Position numbers and translations under genes: made by a program. The notes below the pieces were generated by a model. The model saw only the letters and a program-made list of their open reading frames with translations, did no database searches and was not told the origin of the DNA. A stretch of 64,000 nt of DNA from Neovahlkampfia damariscottae (taxonomy: Eukaryota; Heterolobosea; Selenaionea; Neovahlkampfiida; Neovahlkampfiidae), in NCBI GenBank assembly GCA_016618085.1, contig JABLTG010000104.1, positions 1-64,000 on the forward strand, in the 5' to 3' direction. Below, piece by piece: positions 1 to 11,506 of this stretch; within the stretch, counting starts at the first letter, position 1; each line of letters starts with the position of its first letter.

Positions 1-458
1 TTTCCAAAGATCTTTGTGAAAATAATGATGAAATTTTGATTTCAAAATTTCCAGTCAAAGGAATGATTAAAAAATGGGAAAGAAAAATTCATAGTACAAC
101 AGTGAGAAAAATGCTTCATTGGTCTCATTTTCAATTTCGTCAAACATTAAAACATCTTGCTCAAAAAGATTCTGTTCAAGTACATGAAGTTTCAGAACAT
201 TATACCAGTTGTACATGTGGATCATGTGGAAAAATAGATTGGAAACTTGGAAAAAAAGATCATTTCAATTGTAAATATTGTAATTTTTCTCTTCCAAGAG
301 ATTATAATGGAGCAAGAAATATATTTCTGATGAATATACAAAATTTTATTGGAAATCCAAAAACTGCCAGTACTGCTGGCGACGGTCCTATCCCGAAAGA
401 AACCTTGATTTTAATGTCTGGTCTGATTAATCAGAATGAACGGAAAAGTCAGTTTTAA
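1..458 (+). mobile_element. Fanzor (eukaryotic TnpB-like RNA-guided nuclease), C-terminal part, cut by window edge
   Basis: The frame is open from base 3 to the stop at 458, so only the C-terminal ~150 residues are visible. Family signatures in order: the RKI-STTVRKMLHWSHFQFRQ-type helix, a VSEHYTS segment, a zinc ribbon (CGSCG ... CKYC) and the RuvC-III motif RDYNGARN with its Asp. The usual RuvC-II Glu (PEF-like motif) is absent: the sequence reads ILISKF. A Glu is present in VSEHYTS. Some Fanzors are reported to use a rearranged catalytic Glu, so the visible part may still be functional. TnpB/Fanzor proteins are RNA-guided DNA nucleases carried on transposons. The 3' ~100 bp is GC-richer than its surroundings and can fold into hairpins (see repeat entry). 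I see no internal break, but the N-terminal half is outside the window. Confidence 0.85.
363..436 (+). repeat. Hairpin and palindrome at Fanzor 3' end (possible guide-RNA scaffold)
   Basis: GCCAG (366-370) and CTGGC (376-380) form a perfect 5-bp stem with a TACTG loop. CTGATTAATCAG (423-434) is a perfect 12-bp palindrome. The segment lies inside the last codons of the Fanzor frame and is clearly less AT-rich than the surroundings. In the TnpB/Fanzor family the guide RNA overlaps the 3' end of the gene and the element's right end, so this is the expected place for it. Assigning an RNA here is inference. Confidence 0.4.
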
Positions 459-1139
459 GATAGCGGAATGAATTTCAATTTACTTCCTAATGTATTAAGT
501 AATTGTTCTGATGTTCACTTTGCATTCCAATAAAATGTACTTCAATAAGAATTCAGATGTTGGTAAAATTGATTTTGGAAATGCTTTTGGTGCCTTTTAA
601 TGGATTTGATTCTTTCATATTTCCTGCTTCAATGACAATCACCAGTAAAATAATATTTTGTTATGCATAACTTGTCTTGTAGTCATTAATACCAAAAAAA
701 TTTTCCCAGCACTTGAAATTCGAGGTGGACTTAAAATCACCATCAAACTTCTGTTTATTTTTAAAAACAAAATGAACCAATAAAATAACTTAATTTTTTC
801 ACAAACAAAAATCTGTTGACTGTTATAAAAATGACAAACACAGATTTAATTAATATATTTTGAGAACATACCAGTGCCAAACCAACTTATCTTGAGGAGA
901 AAAAAATAAAAATAGAAGGAAAAAATATGGTTTGTTTCGGAAACATGCACAAGACCTTTTGTAGCAAAATTAAATGTAAAAGAACTGAAAATCAAATTAT
1001 TGAGCATCAACAAACTCAGTTTGAATGATCCAAATTTGGTCACATAAATTTCCGATTTGGATCGAAATGCCGGAATCAAAAAAAATATAAACAAAATTGG
1101 AGATTTTTGAACTTCAAAATTTATCCGTATTTTTATAAC
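459..1139. other. Intergenic stretch without a recognisable gene
   Basis: I see no supportable coding region on either strand. A minus-strand open frame at 846-1094 has low-complexity Phe/Ser composition, no ATG-linked family match and no splice partner. An 8-bp inverted repeat (AAATCTGT near 809, ACAGATTT near 841) is the only local structure noticed. The left part may hold the right flank of the Fanzor element. The right end is the 5' region of the next gene. Confidence 0.5.
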
Positions 1140-2326
1140 ATGAATACATCAAGCAACAACAGCTTTATCGAAAACCATTCAGAGATAGAAGCAGAAACAC
1201 TAACAGAAATACTGCAACATACAAAGACAAGTGTAGATGGAATATCAGTCTATGAATTCAGTCAAAAACATAAAGTAGTCGGATTTTTCATAAAGTTTGA
1301 ATTTCATTCATTAAATCAATTTTTAGATGGATAGGATGTCCAGTATGCCAAGAAGTTATAGAAAACGTTGGAAGAATGTTTCCAACTTTTATAAAATTAA
1401 ATGCAGTTCCAATAATATTTCATCAAGAAGATCCAAAGACAGTGAAGAAATATTTTGAAAATAACAAGAAAGATATCAATGCGAACTACTTACCTTTTGC
1501 TTATGCATCCAAATCATTGAATGATGTTCTTGGAATTGGATCAGCATCATTAGGATCACATATAGAAGCTATTATGAAAGGAAATATGTTAGGATTAGTA
1601 TTGGGTCCAAAAAAAAGAGTATTTACAATTCCAACAAAAGTTAGAAATCCAATGAGTCAATTTGCTGCTGTTTCTATTGAAAATGGTATTGTGAAGAAGA
1701 AAGTTGTTTATTCAACATTATATAAAAGAGTTGATTTTGGTCTTTTTATGAATGATATTGGATCAACATTGGTTTCAAAAAAAAATGTTCAAAGATTGAT
1801 GAATTTGTTTCCAAACATAGTTGATTCTAAAATTGAAAATCAAACAAACACTGTCGATAGAAAATCGACTAATATTGATAATAATGAAGGAGAAATTGAA
1901 AAAACTCTATCTGATGAAATTGGTAGATTTTATCTCAAAGCTTTTGCTTCAAATGAATACTCGGTTGAAAATATTTTGATTTATGAAGAAATTTCATTTT
2001 TCAAAGGAATGCCATTACAAAAGAATTTTACAATTGAAAGTCAAATAGAAAAAGCAAAAGAGATCTATAAGAATTTCATTGTTGAAGGTTCAATGATGGA
2101 ATTGAATATAACTAGAAATTTAGCGAAAGATTATGAGAATAGGATTGAACAATTTGAAAGTCATCATGAAAAAAATGAAGATTTATCCAAATTTTTTGAT
2201 GACTTGATGAAAGAAGTTAGAATGGAAATTCTTGGCGATACTTTTGGAAGATTCAAAAAATCAAGATATTATGATGAATATCTGGATGGAAAACATGGTG
2301 AAAAAACAATCACATATTTAGTTTGA
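1140..2326 (+). CDS. Thioredoxin-fold (AhpC/TSA-2-like) protein fused to an RGS domain
   Basis: Exons 1140-1294 and 1327-2326 are separated by a 32-nt GT-AG intron; 384 residues. The start is the ATG at 1140; the frame further upstream opens only with a TTG. Residues ~35-190 resemble the peroxiredoxin-like PRXL2/AhpC-TSA-2 fold, with a redox-type CPVC motif (Cys56, Cys59) that is created only after splicing. Residues ~243-380 show RGS signatures: EYSVENILIYEEISFF, then an EIYKNFI segment and a C-terminal GRFKKSRYYDEY. RGS domains accelerate GTP hydrolysis by G-alpha subunits. The pairing suggests redox-sensitive G-protein signalling, which is inference. Convergent with the next gene, 38 bp between stops. 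Confidence 0.7.
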
Positions 2327-2364
2327 AATAAATTTTATTTTTTGACTCTGGAGTTAATGATGCA

Positions 2365-3405
2365 TCATAAGAAAGAATTAACCTCTTGAATGATTGATTT
2401 CTTCTCTTCATTAGTCATAAAAGAAACTTCAATTGAATTTATCACTACATTTAAAATATCTCTTTTCTTCCAATTGAATACACTAACAACTGATTCAAAA
2501 TTCTCACAAATATCTGATAATAAATAAGCAGGATCATCAGAATTAATTGTAACTTTGGCACCAGCCTTATACAAAATGTTGATTGGATGATGTTTCATAT
2601 CATCAAAAGGTCCTATTTTGACATTTGAAATTGGACAAACTGTTAAAGGTATTTTCCTGTCAACGATTTCTTTCAACACATTTGAGTCAAACACAGAAGT
2701 TACTCCATGATCAATTCTATCCAAATTCAAATCCAATAATTCAGATACATATGGAACTGGATCACCATCATGACCGCCATGTGCGAATATTTTAAACCCT
2801 TCTTTCTTGGCTTCATTGAATAATTTTTTAAATTTTGAAGGAGGATGATTGATTTCATCTGAATCAAGTCCAATTCCAAAAATTTTATCTTTATGTTTTA
2901 TTGATTCATTTAATGTCAATAATCCCTCTTCTAATGATTTATCTCTTAATATGCACATGATTAAACGAAAAGTTATTTTGAATTGTTTTTCACCATCAAT
3001 TAGAGCATCATAAATTCCATTTACAACATATTCAAATTTGATACCTCTTGAAGTATGTGATTGAGCATCAAAAAATGGCTCAATATGTCTGACATTGTTT
3101 TTATGGCATTTTTTTAAGTATTCAAAAGTTAAATCATAAAAATCTTGTTTTGTGCATAATACTTTGGTTCCTTGGTAATACAAATCCAAAAAATCATTTA
3201 GGTTTTTTAATTTTTCAAATTCTTTTTGAATTTCTTTTTCATTTTTAAAAGGTATTTCTGTGTCATTTTTTTTTGAAAATTTCATCATCAAATTAGGTTC
3301 CAAAGTACCTTCTAAATGAACATGTAACAATACTACAACATCATTAATTCAAATAAATTAACCTTTTGGAATTTGATGTATGAGCAATGATAAATCTTTT
3401 GACAT
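2365..3405 (-). CDS. Adenine/adenosine deaminase-like protein with altered catalytic motif
   Basis: Exons 3405-3363 and 3332-2365 with a 30-nt intron; 336 residues. The first exon supplies MSKDLSLLIHQIPK, so the metal-binding motif HVHLEG (His18, His20) follows directly. Other family marks: RIDHGV, LTVCPISNV and TINSDDPAYL, which match the adenine-deaminase (Aah1-type) branch of the amidohydrolases that convert adenine to hypoxanthine. Where the family normally has HAGE with a catalytic Glu, this protein reads HGGHDG, so the Glu is replaced by His. The metal ligands remain. It could be a deaminase with shifted specificity or a non-catalytic homologue. A CCAATCA box lies 10 nt upstream of the ATG. 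Confidence 0.8.
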
Positions 3406-3611
3406 AAAATCGAATTGATTGGATAAAAATATTGTCCAATCTTATGACAAATTTAATCATTGGAAAGGTGCCAACGTAAGGTAAAATTCCTCAGAGGAAT
3501 ATTGCAGTTCCTTCATTTTTATGAATATAACAAGCAAAAAAAAGACGAGAAATTTGGAAACTTAAATGTTCAGGTGAAAATTTAATACATTTCGAATTTT
3601 CGAAACTTAAT

Positions 3612-4563
3612 CTAATCATACATTGAACTTTGAATCTTGAGAATCAAGAATAAAAAACATACTAACATTCCAAAAGTGACAGCAACATATGTGATAGCAG
3701 TCAAAAAAAAATCAACAATTGTTGCACCAGCAAAGAAAAGTCCTAACAATAATGTCAACGAATGATTTGTGAATATTCTCAACGGAATTTCTTTGAAAAA
3801 AGGATCTCTTGAATCTCTTAACACCAAATCAATTTTTGGTGATTGTATTGAATCTTTTGGGACACTGGAATACGTCACTTCTTGGAGACCCCCGCCATTA
3901 AAAATACATCCACTTATAATCTTTTTCCTTTGTAAATCAAATACCAGACACATTTTATTTGGAGCACCATAATAGGTAAAGCTATTTCTTCTATTGATAA
4001 TTGTAAATCTGTTGAATAATTGAATTGTGATTGAATCTTGTCCTACTTTTGTTCCATTTTGAAAAAATTCAAGTTGTATCATCACATTTTTGGAGGTTTT
4101 CACTTTTTCGTCTTTTGCCAAATAAAAACTTTTTTTTTCAAATTTTAATTGGTTGTAGTTGAGTTTTGGAGAAAATTTCAAACTATCCGTCTAAATGGTA
4201 AAAAAAAATAAAATTGAACATTGTTTTGTGATGTGATTGTTTTTTCTGCTGTTGTATTCATATAACTTGATTTAACAGTAATGTTTGTGTTTTGGAGTGT
4301 TGAAATGACATTGTTGAATGTATTAACATTTTCTGTATTAAAATTATTTTTGTCTGTGAACATGTGGATGAAAGATTCTTTTCCTATTGGTGTTGAAGTG
4401 AACATGAGATAAAGCTTTAAAAAAAGTTTGAATAAATTTGTCTTACTGTTGTTCCAACAAAACCCATGAAAGGAAGAAGTATCAAAGCAAGAATTGTAAA
4501 GAAGCCCAAAATAAAGAATAATATAACTGTTCTTGCAAAGGTACTTGGAGGCTTTGGATGCAT
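3612..4563 (-). CDS. Two-TM membrane protein, family not recognised
   Basis: Three exons (4563-4447, 4414-4220, 4190-3612) with 32- and 29-nt introns; 296 residues. One hydrophobic segment lies near the N-terminus (TVILFFILGFFTILALILLP) and a longer hydrophobic region at the C-terminus (residues ~240-290, probably two passes). Between them is a polar, beta-rich domain that would sit in the lumen or outside the cell. The layout loosely recalls TMEM231-like proteins, but I see no decisive motif and do not assign a function. The start is the ATG at 4563; upstream the frame opens only with TTG. Confidence 0.65.
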
Positions 4564-4602
4564 TGGTGTGAAGAAAGTTTGTAACCAATGATTTTCCAGC
4601 AA

Positions 4603-5004
4603 ACTTTTGCGTTTCTCTTGTTAAACCTTAATAGAAAAAATACTTTGTTTTATCCTTAAGTTTGTCAAAAAATATTTCTTACATCACCAACATTTTACTA
4701 TTTTCTTTTGAATTCTTTCGGCTATGACTTTTTTCAGCGACTAAATTTTGGAACCGAGACCACATAAAAATTCCAGCTGTAGGTTCATCCGGCACTAACA
4801 AAATTATAAAACTAACCTTTTGTTCTGGATCAATTGAACGGTTCAGGAAATCAAGAAATAATAACAACCAACGACTATAGATTAAACTTTCAAAAATTTG
4901 GAAATCAAACACGTTCTCAAGATTTTAGATATTACAAATAACAGTTGGTTAATAACAATAACAGATGGTTTTTTTTTGTCCAATCAGGAATCACTTCTTC
5001 TTAC
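4603..5004. other. Divergent intergenic region
   Basis: This lies between a minus-strand membrane-protein gene and the plus-strand helical-repeat gene. A minus-strand frame (4679-4912) has no in-frame ATG near its start and no family match; I do not call it. The only clear element is the CCAATCA at 4980-4986. Confidence 0.5.
4980..4986 (+). promoter_or_regulatory. CCAATCA box
   Basis: Direct orientation, 18 nt before the ATG at 5005. Confidence 0.6.
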
Positions 5005-7434
5005 ATGAGCAAACAACCAACAATTGACCAAAAAAAATTGAAAGAGTGCATAAAATATTTGAACTCAAAGAAAAATTCTCGTATCGATATTCCAGATATT
5101 TATTTGATGGAACTTATGTTTCTTGAGGATTATAAATCTATTGCAGTTGAAGTGATGGAAAAAAAAATGAGTTTGAAAATATTCAATTTAGAAGGTTTTG
5201 ATGATTATTATATCGAAAAGTTGATTGATCATATATTATCAGAAACAAAAATTCAAGGTGAAATGACTCATTTATTCACTGATTACTTATTGCTAACTCA
5301 AAAAATGGAATATTTGAATTTGATTGAACAAAAATTGACACTTGATAATCCTACAAATTGTTCATTCATGGTAGTTGAATTATTCAGATTTTTGTCAGCT
5401 TTACAAGAAAATGAAAAGAAATTTTTTCATTTCTTGGTTGAATTGGTTTTACCTAATATTTATGAATTTGTTGAAAACTATCATTTAGAGAGTAGAATAT
5501 ATGAATCATTACAAATTTTATTCGACCAATTTCCTAATTTAGAAGAGAAAAAGTCTTTCTATAATGAATATATGAGGAAAACAATGAAACGAGTTCCATT
5601 AGGAGAAGCTAGTATGAATTTTATCGTGACTATTTATGAAGTGATACCAAAGGAAGATATTCCTAAATTTCTTGAAAATGTTAAAAAAGAGATAAAGGAA
5701 GATAATATAACTGGTTCTTTCTTAGAATTTATCACAATTGTATTTGAAGGTGATAAAAATAATAGACAAATTATATTTGAAATGGTACAATATTTGGTAC
5801 AATTATACTTTGATTTTGAAGCAAGATCAGAAAATTGTGATGAATTTGAATATGAAGAATTATTAGTGTTAATTCAAGATTTTGAATCATTTTTTCAAAT
5901 CATTTTTGAGAAAGAAACTGAAATAGCAGAACAGATAGTTGGTCCAACTTTGATGAGAAATTTAAATTCTGATGATGAAACTGTTGTAGTTTTTACTTTA
6001 AAATTGATCACTGAATTTTCATCAAAAACAAAAAATATTGATTTATTGAATAAGTTATTGGAATTATTCAAATCAAAAGTAAATTTCATCAATTGTTGTT
6101 TAAATATTTTTAATAGAAGTATGAAAATTATTTTGTTATTTTGGCACTTAATTCATTTTTTAATTTAATGATGAAAAATAACATGTATGATGATTTACAA
6201 TTACTTTTTAAAGATGTTTTTCAATTACTTTCTGATGATGATGGTCAAAAGGTCAATCTTGCTATTGCCACTTTAAGAAATATTTTCAACGTATCAGATG
6301 AAATGAAATACAAAATCAATATTGACTTGAACTTTTTATGCAAAAAAATTTATTTAGATTCAATCAATCAAAGTGATAATTATCTTTCATATATGGAACT
6401 TTTAGGTGAAATTAATCATGAATACAGCATCATTGATTATGAAAATGAATATGTCAAAAAATTATTTGAAGTTGTATTAAAAGGTGCAGAAACAGGTGAT
6501 GAATCAGTGAAATATATTCATATGAATGCTCTTCAATTCTTTGTTTATGCAATGAAGTATTCTACAAGGAAATATCTTTCTAGAATGATGAAGATGTGTG
6601 TTTCAACTTTGAGAAATTCATTTACTGTTGGAATTAATAGTTTTCATTTGAGGACTGTGTTATTATTGATTGTAATAATCATTCAAGCATTTGAAGATGA
6701 AATTGAACATTTCATTGCGGGTACAAATTTTTTTGAAATGATTTATCACTTTACAAATGATGTAAGATTCTTAAGTTGACTGAATTTTTAGGAAAATGAT
6801 TTTGTTAGAATTGAAGCATGTTCAATTTTAATGGAATTATGTTATTATAAATCAAAAACAATGGAACTTTCATTGTCTAAAATATATGGTCATCAAACAA
6901 AATATGATCCAAAATATCATGAAAAAATGTAAGATTTGTTATTATATTTTGATTCAATAAAGTGCTCTTGATGCTACAATTCAGTACTATTACAATTATA
7001 AACCAATAGCAAAATATGCAAAAATTAATATTGATAAAGTAGTTGAACAAATTCTTTCAGATGAATTTCGAAAGGAATTAAATGATGATAAATTTGAAAC
7101 TTTTTCATTTCCTTTGATGTCCATTGGTTGTTTTACAAAAACTAATTTCAAATTAGTTGATTCAAAATTTGAAGAATTTGGTAAAATTTTTAAAGAAGCA
7201 ATGATGAATTATAGAGATAGTGCAACTGGAATTGAGATGGATATCCTTTATGATGCATTTTCTGATTTAGTTTTGAATAATTTTACATATTCAAAAACTG
7301 AATTATTTCCTTTGATTGATATTTCAAATATCAAACAAAAACTACAAGTATATTTACTATTGAATAATAGATATTTCAATTTACTTCCAAGAGTATTGTA
7401 TAAGTGCGGAGATATTGAATTCAAATTTAAATAA
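5005..7434 (+). CDS. Helical-repeat (HEAT/ARM-like) protein
   Basis: Four exons (5005-6078, 6117-6761, 6792-6928, 6963-7434); introns 38, 30 and 34 nt; 775 residues. It is almost entirely amphipathic alpha-helix in successive ~40-residue units with Leu/Phe/Ile cores and acidic loops, as in HEAT or armadillo solenoids. No catalytic motif is visible. Candidates would be proteasome- or transport-associated scaffolds, but I cannot choose between them. It may bind a large complex in cytosol or nucleus. The ATG chosen is the first after the CCAATCA box; the frame extends upstream only through a TTG. Convergent with COG2, 18 bp apart. Confidence 0.7.
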
Positions 7435-7452
7435 AGAATTCACAAAAATTTA

Positions 7453-9397
7453 TTATTGAATATTTTTTAAATTATGAAAAGATGGAATATCATCAATTGA
7501 AATCCCTAAATTATTAATTTGATTTTCATATTCAATAGAATCTATTTGCATTTGTAAAATTATAATTTGAGTTTCTGATTGACTTGATGTTGTTTTTCTC
7601 AATCTTTGAAGTGATTGGCCTGTTTTTACAGCATTTTGCAATACTTCTTTTACCATTTCAATGTATTGTCTTGTTACATTCTCAACTATTTCAATTTTCC
7701 AATCATCAATGTTTTTCACATTTCCCAAATGTTTTGATATTGGTTCTAAAATTAAAGGAATCAAAACTAAATATTTTGATGGAATTTCAATTGTTTTCAT
7801 TAATGTTAATTGAATTAATTTTCCTCTTAATCCTTTCAAAACTTGTGAACATTCCAATGTAATTTTATCAATTATTTTTTTTTTGATTTCATTTGTTGAA
7901 TTTGAAAAATTCTTTTCAATTGATGATTCAATAATTTTATTTTCTTGTTTTATTTTTTCATATATGTTTGGAAGTATTTCAATTTTTAGTTTGTTTTCAA
8001 TATTTTTGATCTTCAAATACAAATCTAACAAATTTTCATCTTCGATTTTTTTCAAGAAAAAATTCAATTTTTGAAGTAATGAAAAAAATAATTGAAGAAA
8101 TAAATGAGATATTTCAAAGATGAATGTATGTTCTTCAAAACATAATTTCATCATTTCAAAGTATTTCTCAATCAAATTTTGAACATTTTCTTTTTCAATT
8201 TCTCTAATGATGTTTTGTTTAACTAACGTGAAATAAATTTTCAATTGCCATTTTTTTAAGAATGGAATGAATAAATTATCACATTTATCTTCATTATTAC
8301 CAAATTCTTTTTTAAATATTTTCAAATATTTCATTGATTCAATATAATTCTATGATTGAATTTTAACTATTTTTGTTGTTTACTTTTTGAAAAATAGATG
8401 GAACTCTGTATTCATACAGATACTTCATTTTCGTTGAGAATAAATAATTTTCAAAAGAATTCCAAAAAGAATCTTCAAATAAATCAAAATAATCATTTTT
8501 CAAAAAACTAATAGATAAGAAGATAACAATTTGATTTTTACGGTAAATCTGATTTGATCTTTGAGTAAATGTTATTCCAATGTAATTCATTAAAATTTTT
8601 AAAGAAATTATCAATATAATTTAACTTGTACCTATTCATTTTTTTGTGTCAAATTTTTGTTTTTCAGTACCATTCTTCAAAGTTAAAATTCAAAATAGAA
8701 AAACATTCCAAATTCTCAAATGGGTCTTTAATACTGATAAAAATAATCAAAATTATCATATTTTTACCATTCTTTTATGATTTCTTCATATATTTCTTTT
8801 TGAATTCCCTTACATAAAGTTATCCATTTTTTTAACATTGGTTCTTCTGTTTCAAATTCCAAATGAATTGTATTATATTCTTCACATATTCTTTTTATAT
8901 TTCCTTGACCAACCTCTTTTTTCAAATTATTCAAAGTCATATAAATTTTAATAAGTTGTTTTGAAATTTGTTGATTTCTTTGACTTTCTTGTTTCTTTTC
9001 CATTTGTTTTTTAAATTCAATCAAAAGATTATTTATGTAACCATCTATTTCATCGACTATAAAAAGTTAAGTTAACATTTTTTTTAATTGTAAAAAAACT
9101 GTCTGAATAAATTTTTGGATGTTCTCTTTGTATCTTGGAAAGGATTGTTTGAATTCCATTTAAACTACTTGAAAAGGTTATAAAATCATTATAATCATCA
9201 TGTATTATTGTTTTTATTTCTTCTTTAATTGACAAGATGAACTCATTCAGTTCAGTTTTTAAAATTTTCAAATTTTCAACTTTTGGAAGATGTTTTACTA
9301 CAAAATCAGATGGATCAAATTCGTCATTCAAGAATTCATCAATTGAAAAACAAAAAATTTCATCTTCATCTTCATGATGATCACTGTTTAAAAACAT
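7453..9397 (-). CDS. COG2: Conserved oligomeric Golgi complex subunit 2
   Basis: Six exons (9397-9100, 9056-8768, 8733-8671, 8631-8542, 8507-8384, 8349-7453); introns 43, 34, 39, 34 and 34 nt; 586 residues. The N-terminal ~100 residues match the COG2 family: CFSIDEFLNDEFDPSDFV, then a coiled segment ending DYNDFITFSSSLNGIQ. The rest is helical, as expected for the CATCHR tethering fold. COG tethers retrograde vesicles at the Golgi. It is shorter than the human protein (~740), mainly in the middle. A CCAATCA copy in reverse orientation to the gene lies 27 nt upstream (9425-9431). Confidence 0.8.
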
Positions 9398-9424
9398 CAA
9401 CCCGAGGTTAAAAGAAAAAAAACA

Positions 9425-9431
9425 CCAATCA
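9425..9431 (+). promoter_or_regulatory. CCAATCA box of COG2
   Basis: Written on the plus strand, so reversed relative to the minus-strand gene; 27 nt before the ATG at 9397. It lies in the 67-bp spacer after the upstream gene's stop. Confidence 0.55.
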
Positions 9432-9464
9432 AAAAGAACCAAAGTTTTTTATAATTTAATTTTA

Positions 9465-10032
9465 CTAAATTCGATAATTTGACAGTGTTGGTTTTTGAAT
9501 TTTTCTTCTTTTCCACATGAATATTGTAAATAATAATTGAACAAATGGCCAAATGAAAAATAGAATACCAGTAGCAGCAAGTGCAATAGCAATACCAACA
9601 GTTACCCAATTAAATGGAGTATAAACACCAAAAACAACAGAATCTGGATTTGTTTTAAGATAAGAACCTTTAAAAATGAATTAAAAAAATGAAATTGTTT
9701 ACAAGCAATTGAACCACCAACACTGTGATAATTTGAAGTTGATAAAGTACCGTTACGAAGAATGTTATCAGAATCATAATATGAGAAAGTGTATGTATAT
9801 TCAGAACTACTACTACCTGTTCTAGTTTTTATGTTACATTTGGTAGTTGAGTAAAGAGCAGCATTTGTTCCACTACTGACTGTTGAATAAATCAAAAAAA
9901 TTGAAACACCACACATTCCAAGAAAGAAAACACATGAAACCTATTTTATTTTTTTTAATAATATTAATTCTTTACTAATGTAGTTACAACGGTGGTAGCT
10001 GTTAAATTTGTAACTGCTGCTTGGTTAGCCAT
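9465..10032 (-). CDS. Two-TM membrane protein, family not recognised
   Basis: Three exons (10032-9976, 9940-9703, 9667-9465), both introns 35 nt; 165 residues; TAG stop. The order is a short Thr/Val-rich N-terminus, a TM helix (VSCVFFLGMCGVSIFLIYS), a ~65-residue Ser/Thr/Cys-rich loop likely outside the cytosol, and a second TM (VGIAIALAATGILFFIWPFV) followed by a basic cytosolic tail (MWKRRK). Loop cysteines could form a disulfide. The topology resembles small channel-accessory proteins, but no family is recognised. Confidence 0.65.
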
Positions 10033-10181
10033 TTTGTTCAAGGTTAAAAAATTGACGAATGAAACGGGACTTCCGTTTTTGGTTGGTTAATAAAATTAAC
10101 GGACACTTGAAGAATAAGTTTTTTAAATCATCTTTAATTGATATCTTTATTCACATTTTTTGTATTTTCTTCAAAATTGAT

Positions 10182-11176
10182 TTAGAAATTTAAAATATTT
10201 GATATTTTCATTTTTTCTGTATTTTCCTCTTCATCACAAAGTAAATTTGATAAACAGAATGGATGAAATTCTTTCTTTTTTTTTTCAGTTTCTTGTTTTG
10301 TTTGAGTAATAACTCTCTCGATTATTTTATCTAATTTTTCATTTTTTTCTTTATCCACATTTTTGATTTCTTGAATTTTTTCTTCAATTTCTTCACTTTC
10401 TGCCCCATCTCCTTCTTCTAATTTGATTTCCATTTCATCTTTTGATTCAATTTTTGAATCATCCAATTCTTCTTCTTGATCAGATGTTTCAATTTCATCA
10501 AATCTCTTTCTTCTAATGAATCTCTCGTTCTTTTTTTTTCTTGAGTTAACATTATCAAAGGACTGCAAAAAATTAAAAAAAAAGAAATTATTACTTTTAA
10601 TGGTTTTACTCCTCCATTATGAATAACAACACGTTTTGATTTTGATTTCGTTCCAGAACGTGTTAACCTTTTTTCATTTTTTTCAACTCTACTTTTTCTA
10701 GTTTTCACAAGTGTCCTTGATTTTTCAGGTGTATTGGTTTCTGATTGATTTGGATCATTTCCATAAAACTATTTTTCATTAAAAAAAAAGTCTTTTTTTG
10801 TTACTGTGACTTTCGACGAGAAATTGAACCAACAATCATTACAAATATCTTCACCTGATTTTAAATCATAATCATTATAAAATTTTTGAATTGCTTTCAC
10901 TGCTTGAATGTATACTTTGAATCTTCTTCGAAAATTTCCTTCTGGATAATGTACGTGGCAAATACAACACTCTAAATCCTTCAAAGCACAACTACGTTTC
11001 GAGTTATATCTAAATTTTGCATGACAACGTTTGCAAAGTCTTCCATTTTGTATGTCAGGAAAGAAACTGGAATATTCTGATGAGTTACCGGAGTTTATCT
11101 GTAGAACAAATGGATTCTTTTCCGAAGGTTCCAGTGAACAGATTGTGCATATTTCGGTCTCTGTTTTGGATGCCAT
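10182..11176 (-). CDS. Zn-ribbon protein with long charged tail, probably nuclear
   Basis: Three exons (11176-10805, 10768-10595, 10562-10182); introns 36 and 32 nt; 308 residues. The first ~120 residues hold four CxxC pairs (CTIC, CKRC, CCIC, CNDC) that can bind two zinc ions. Then comes a basic stretch rich in Lys/Arg/Ser (likely nuclear localisation), followed by a Glu/Lys coiled or disordered tail. No enzyme motif is seen. It may be a chromatin or transcription factor; this rests only on composition. Confidence 0.65.
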
Positions 11177-11506
11177 TGGTTTTTATCAATTTCTTGAATG
11201 TGCTTTGGAAAAGGTCAACAACAATTTAGAATATTTCCTATTGGCTAATAATGGAAGATATTTATTCCGGTTCGAAAATTTTAATTTTATTTTGTTCTCT
11301 GTAAAATCCTTAGAAAAAGTCTGATTTTAGACTGAAAGTTGAAGATCTCAGTGTGTGAATGCAAAAAGTGACAATTTCCATAGAATTTCTGAAATACTCT
11401 TTAAAAACAATAGAAGAATATGTCACCATCATCTACATGAATGAATTGATAATTTCAATAATCATTTTTTTCAAAAAGTTCTGATTGGACGAGTTTCAAG
11501 TACAAA
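11177..11506. other. Divergent intergenic region
   Basis: This spacer separates the minus-strand Zn-ribbon gene and the plus-strand glutaredoxin gene. Open frames here are antisense extensions of the Zn-ribbon exon. TGATTGG at 11482-11488 is the only recognisable element. Confidence 0.5.
11482..11488 (-). promoter_or_regulatory. CCAATCA box (reverse orientation) of glutaredoxin gene
   Basis: TGATTGG on the plus strand, 18 nt before the ATG at 11507. Confidence 0.55.

Noticed and set aside
846-1094. Minus-strand open frame of 82 codons
   Set aside because: Phe/Ser low complexity, no family match, no splice partner.
4679-4912. Minus-strand open frame of 77 codons between divergent genes
   Set aside because: It starts without an ATG, has no recognisable domain and overlaps the promoter side of the flanking genes.
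7612-7618. CCAATCA copies inside coding sequence (also 26594-26600 and 33908-33914)
   Set aside because: Not near a start codon; taken as chance matches.
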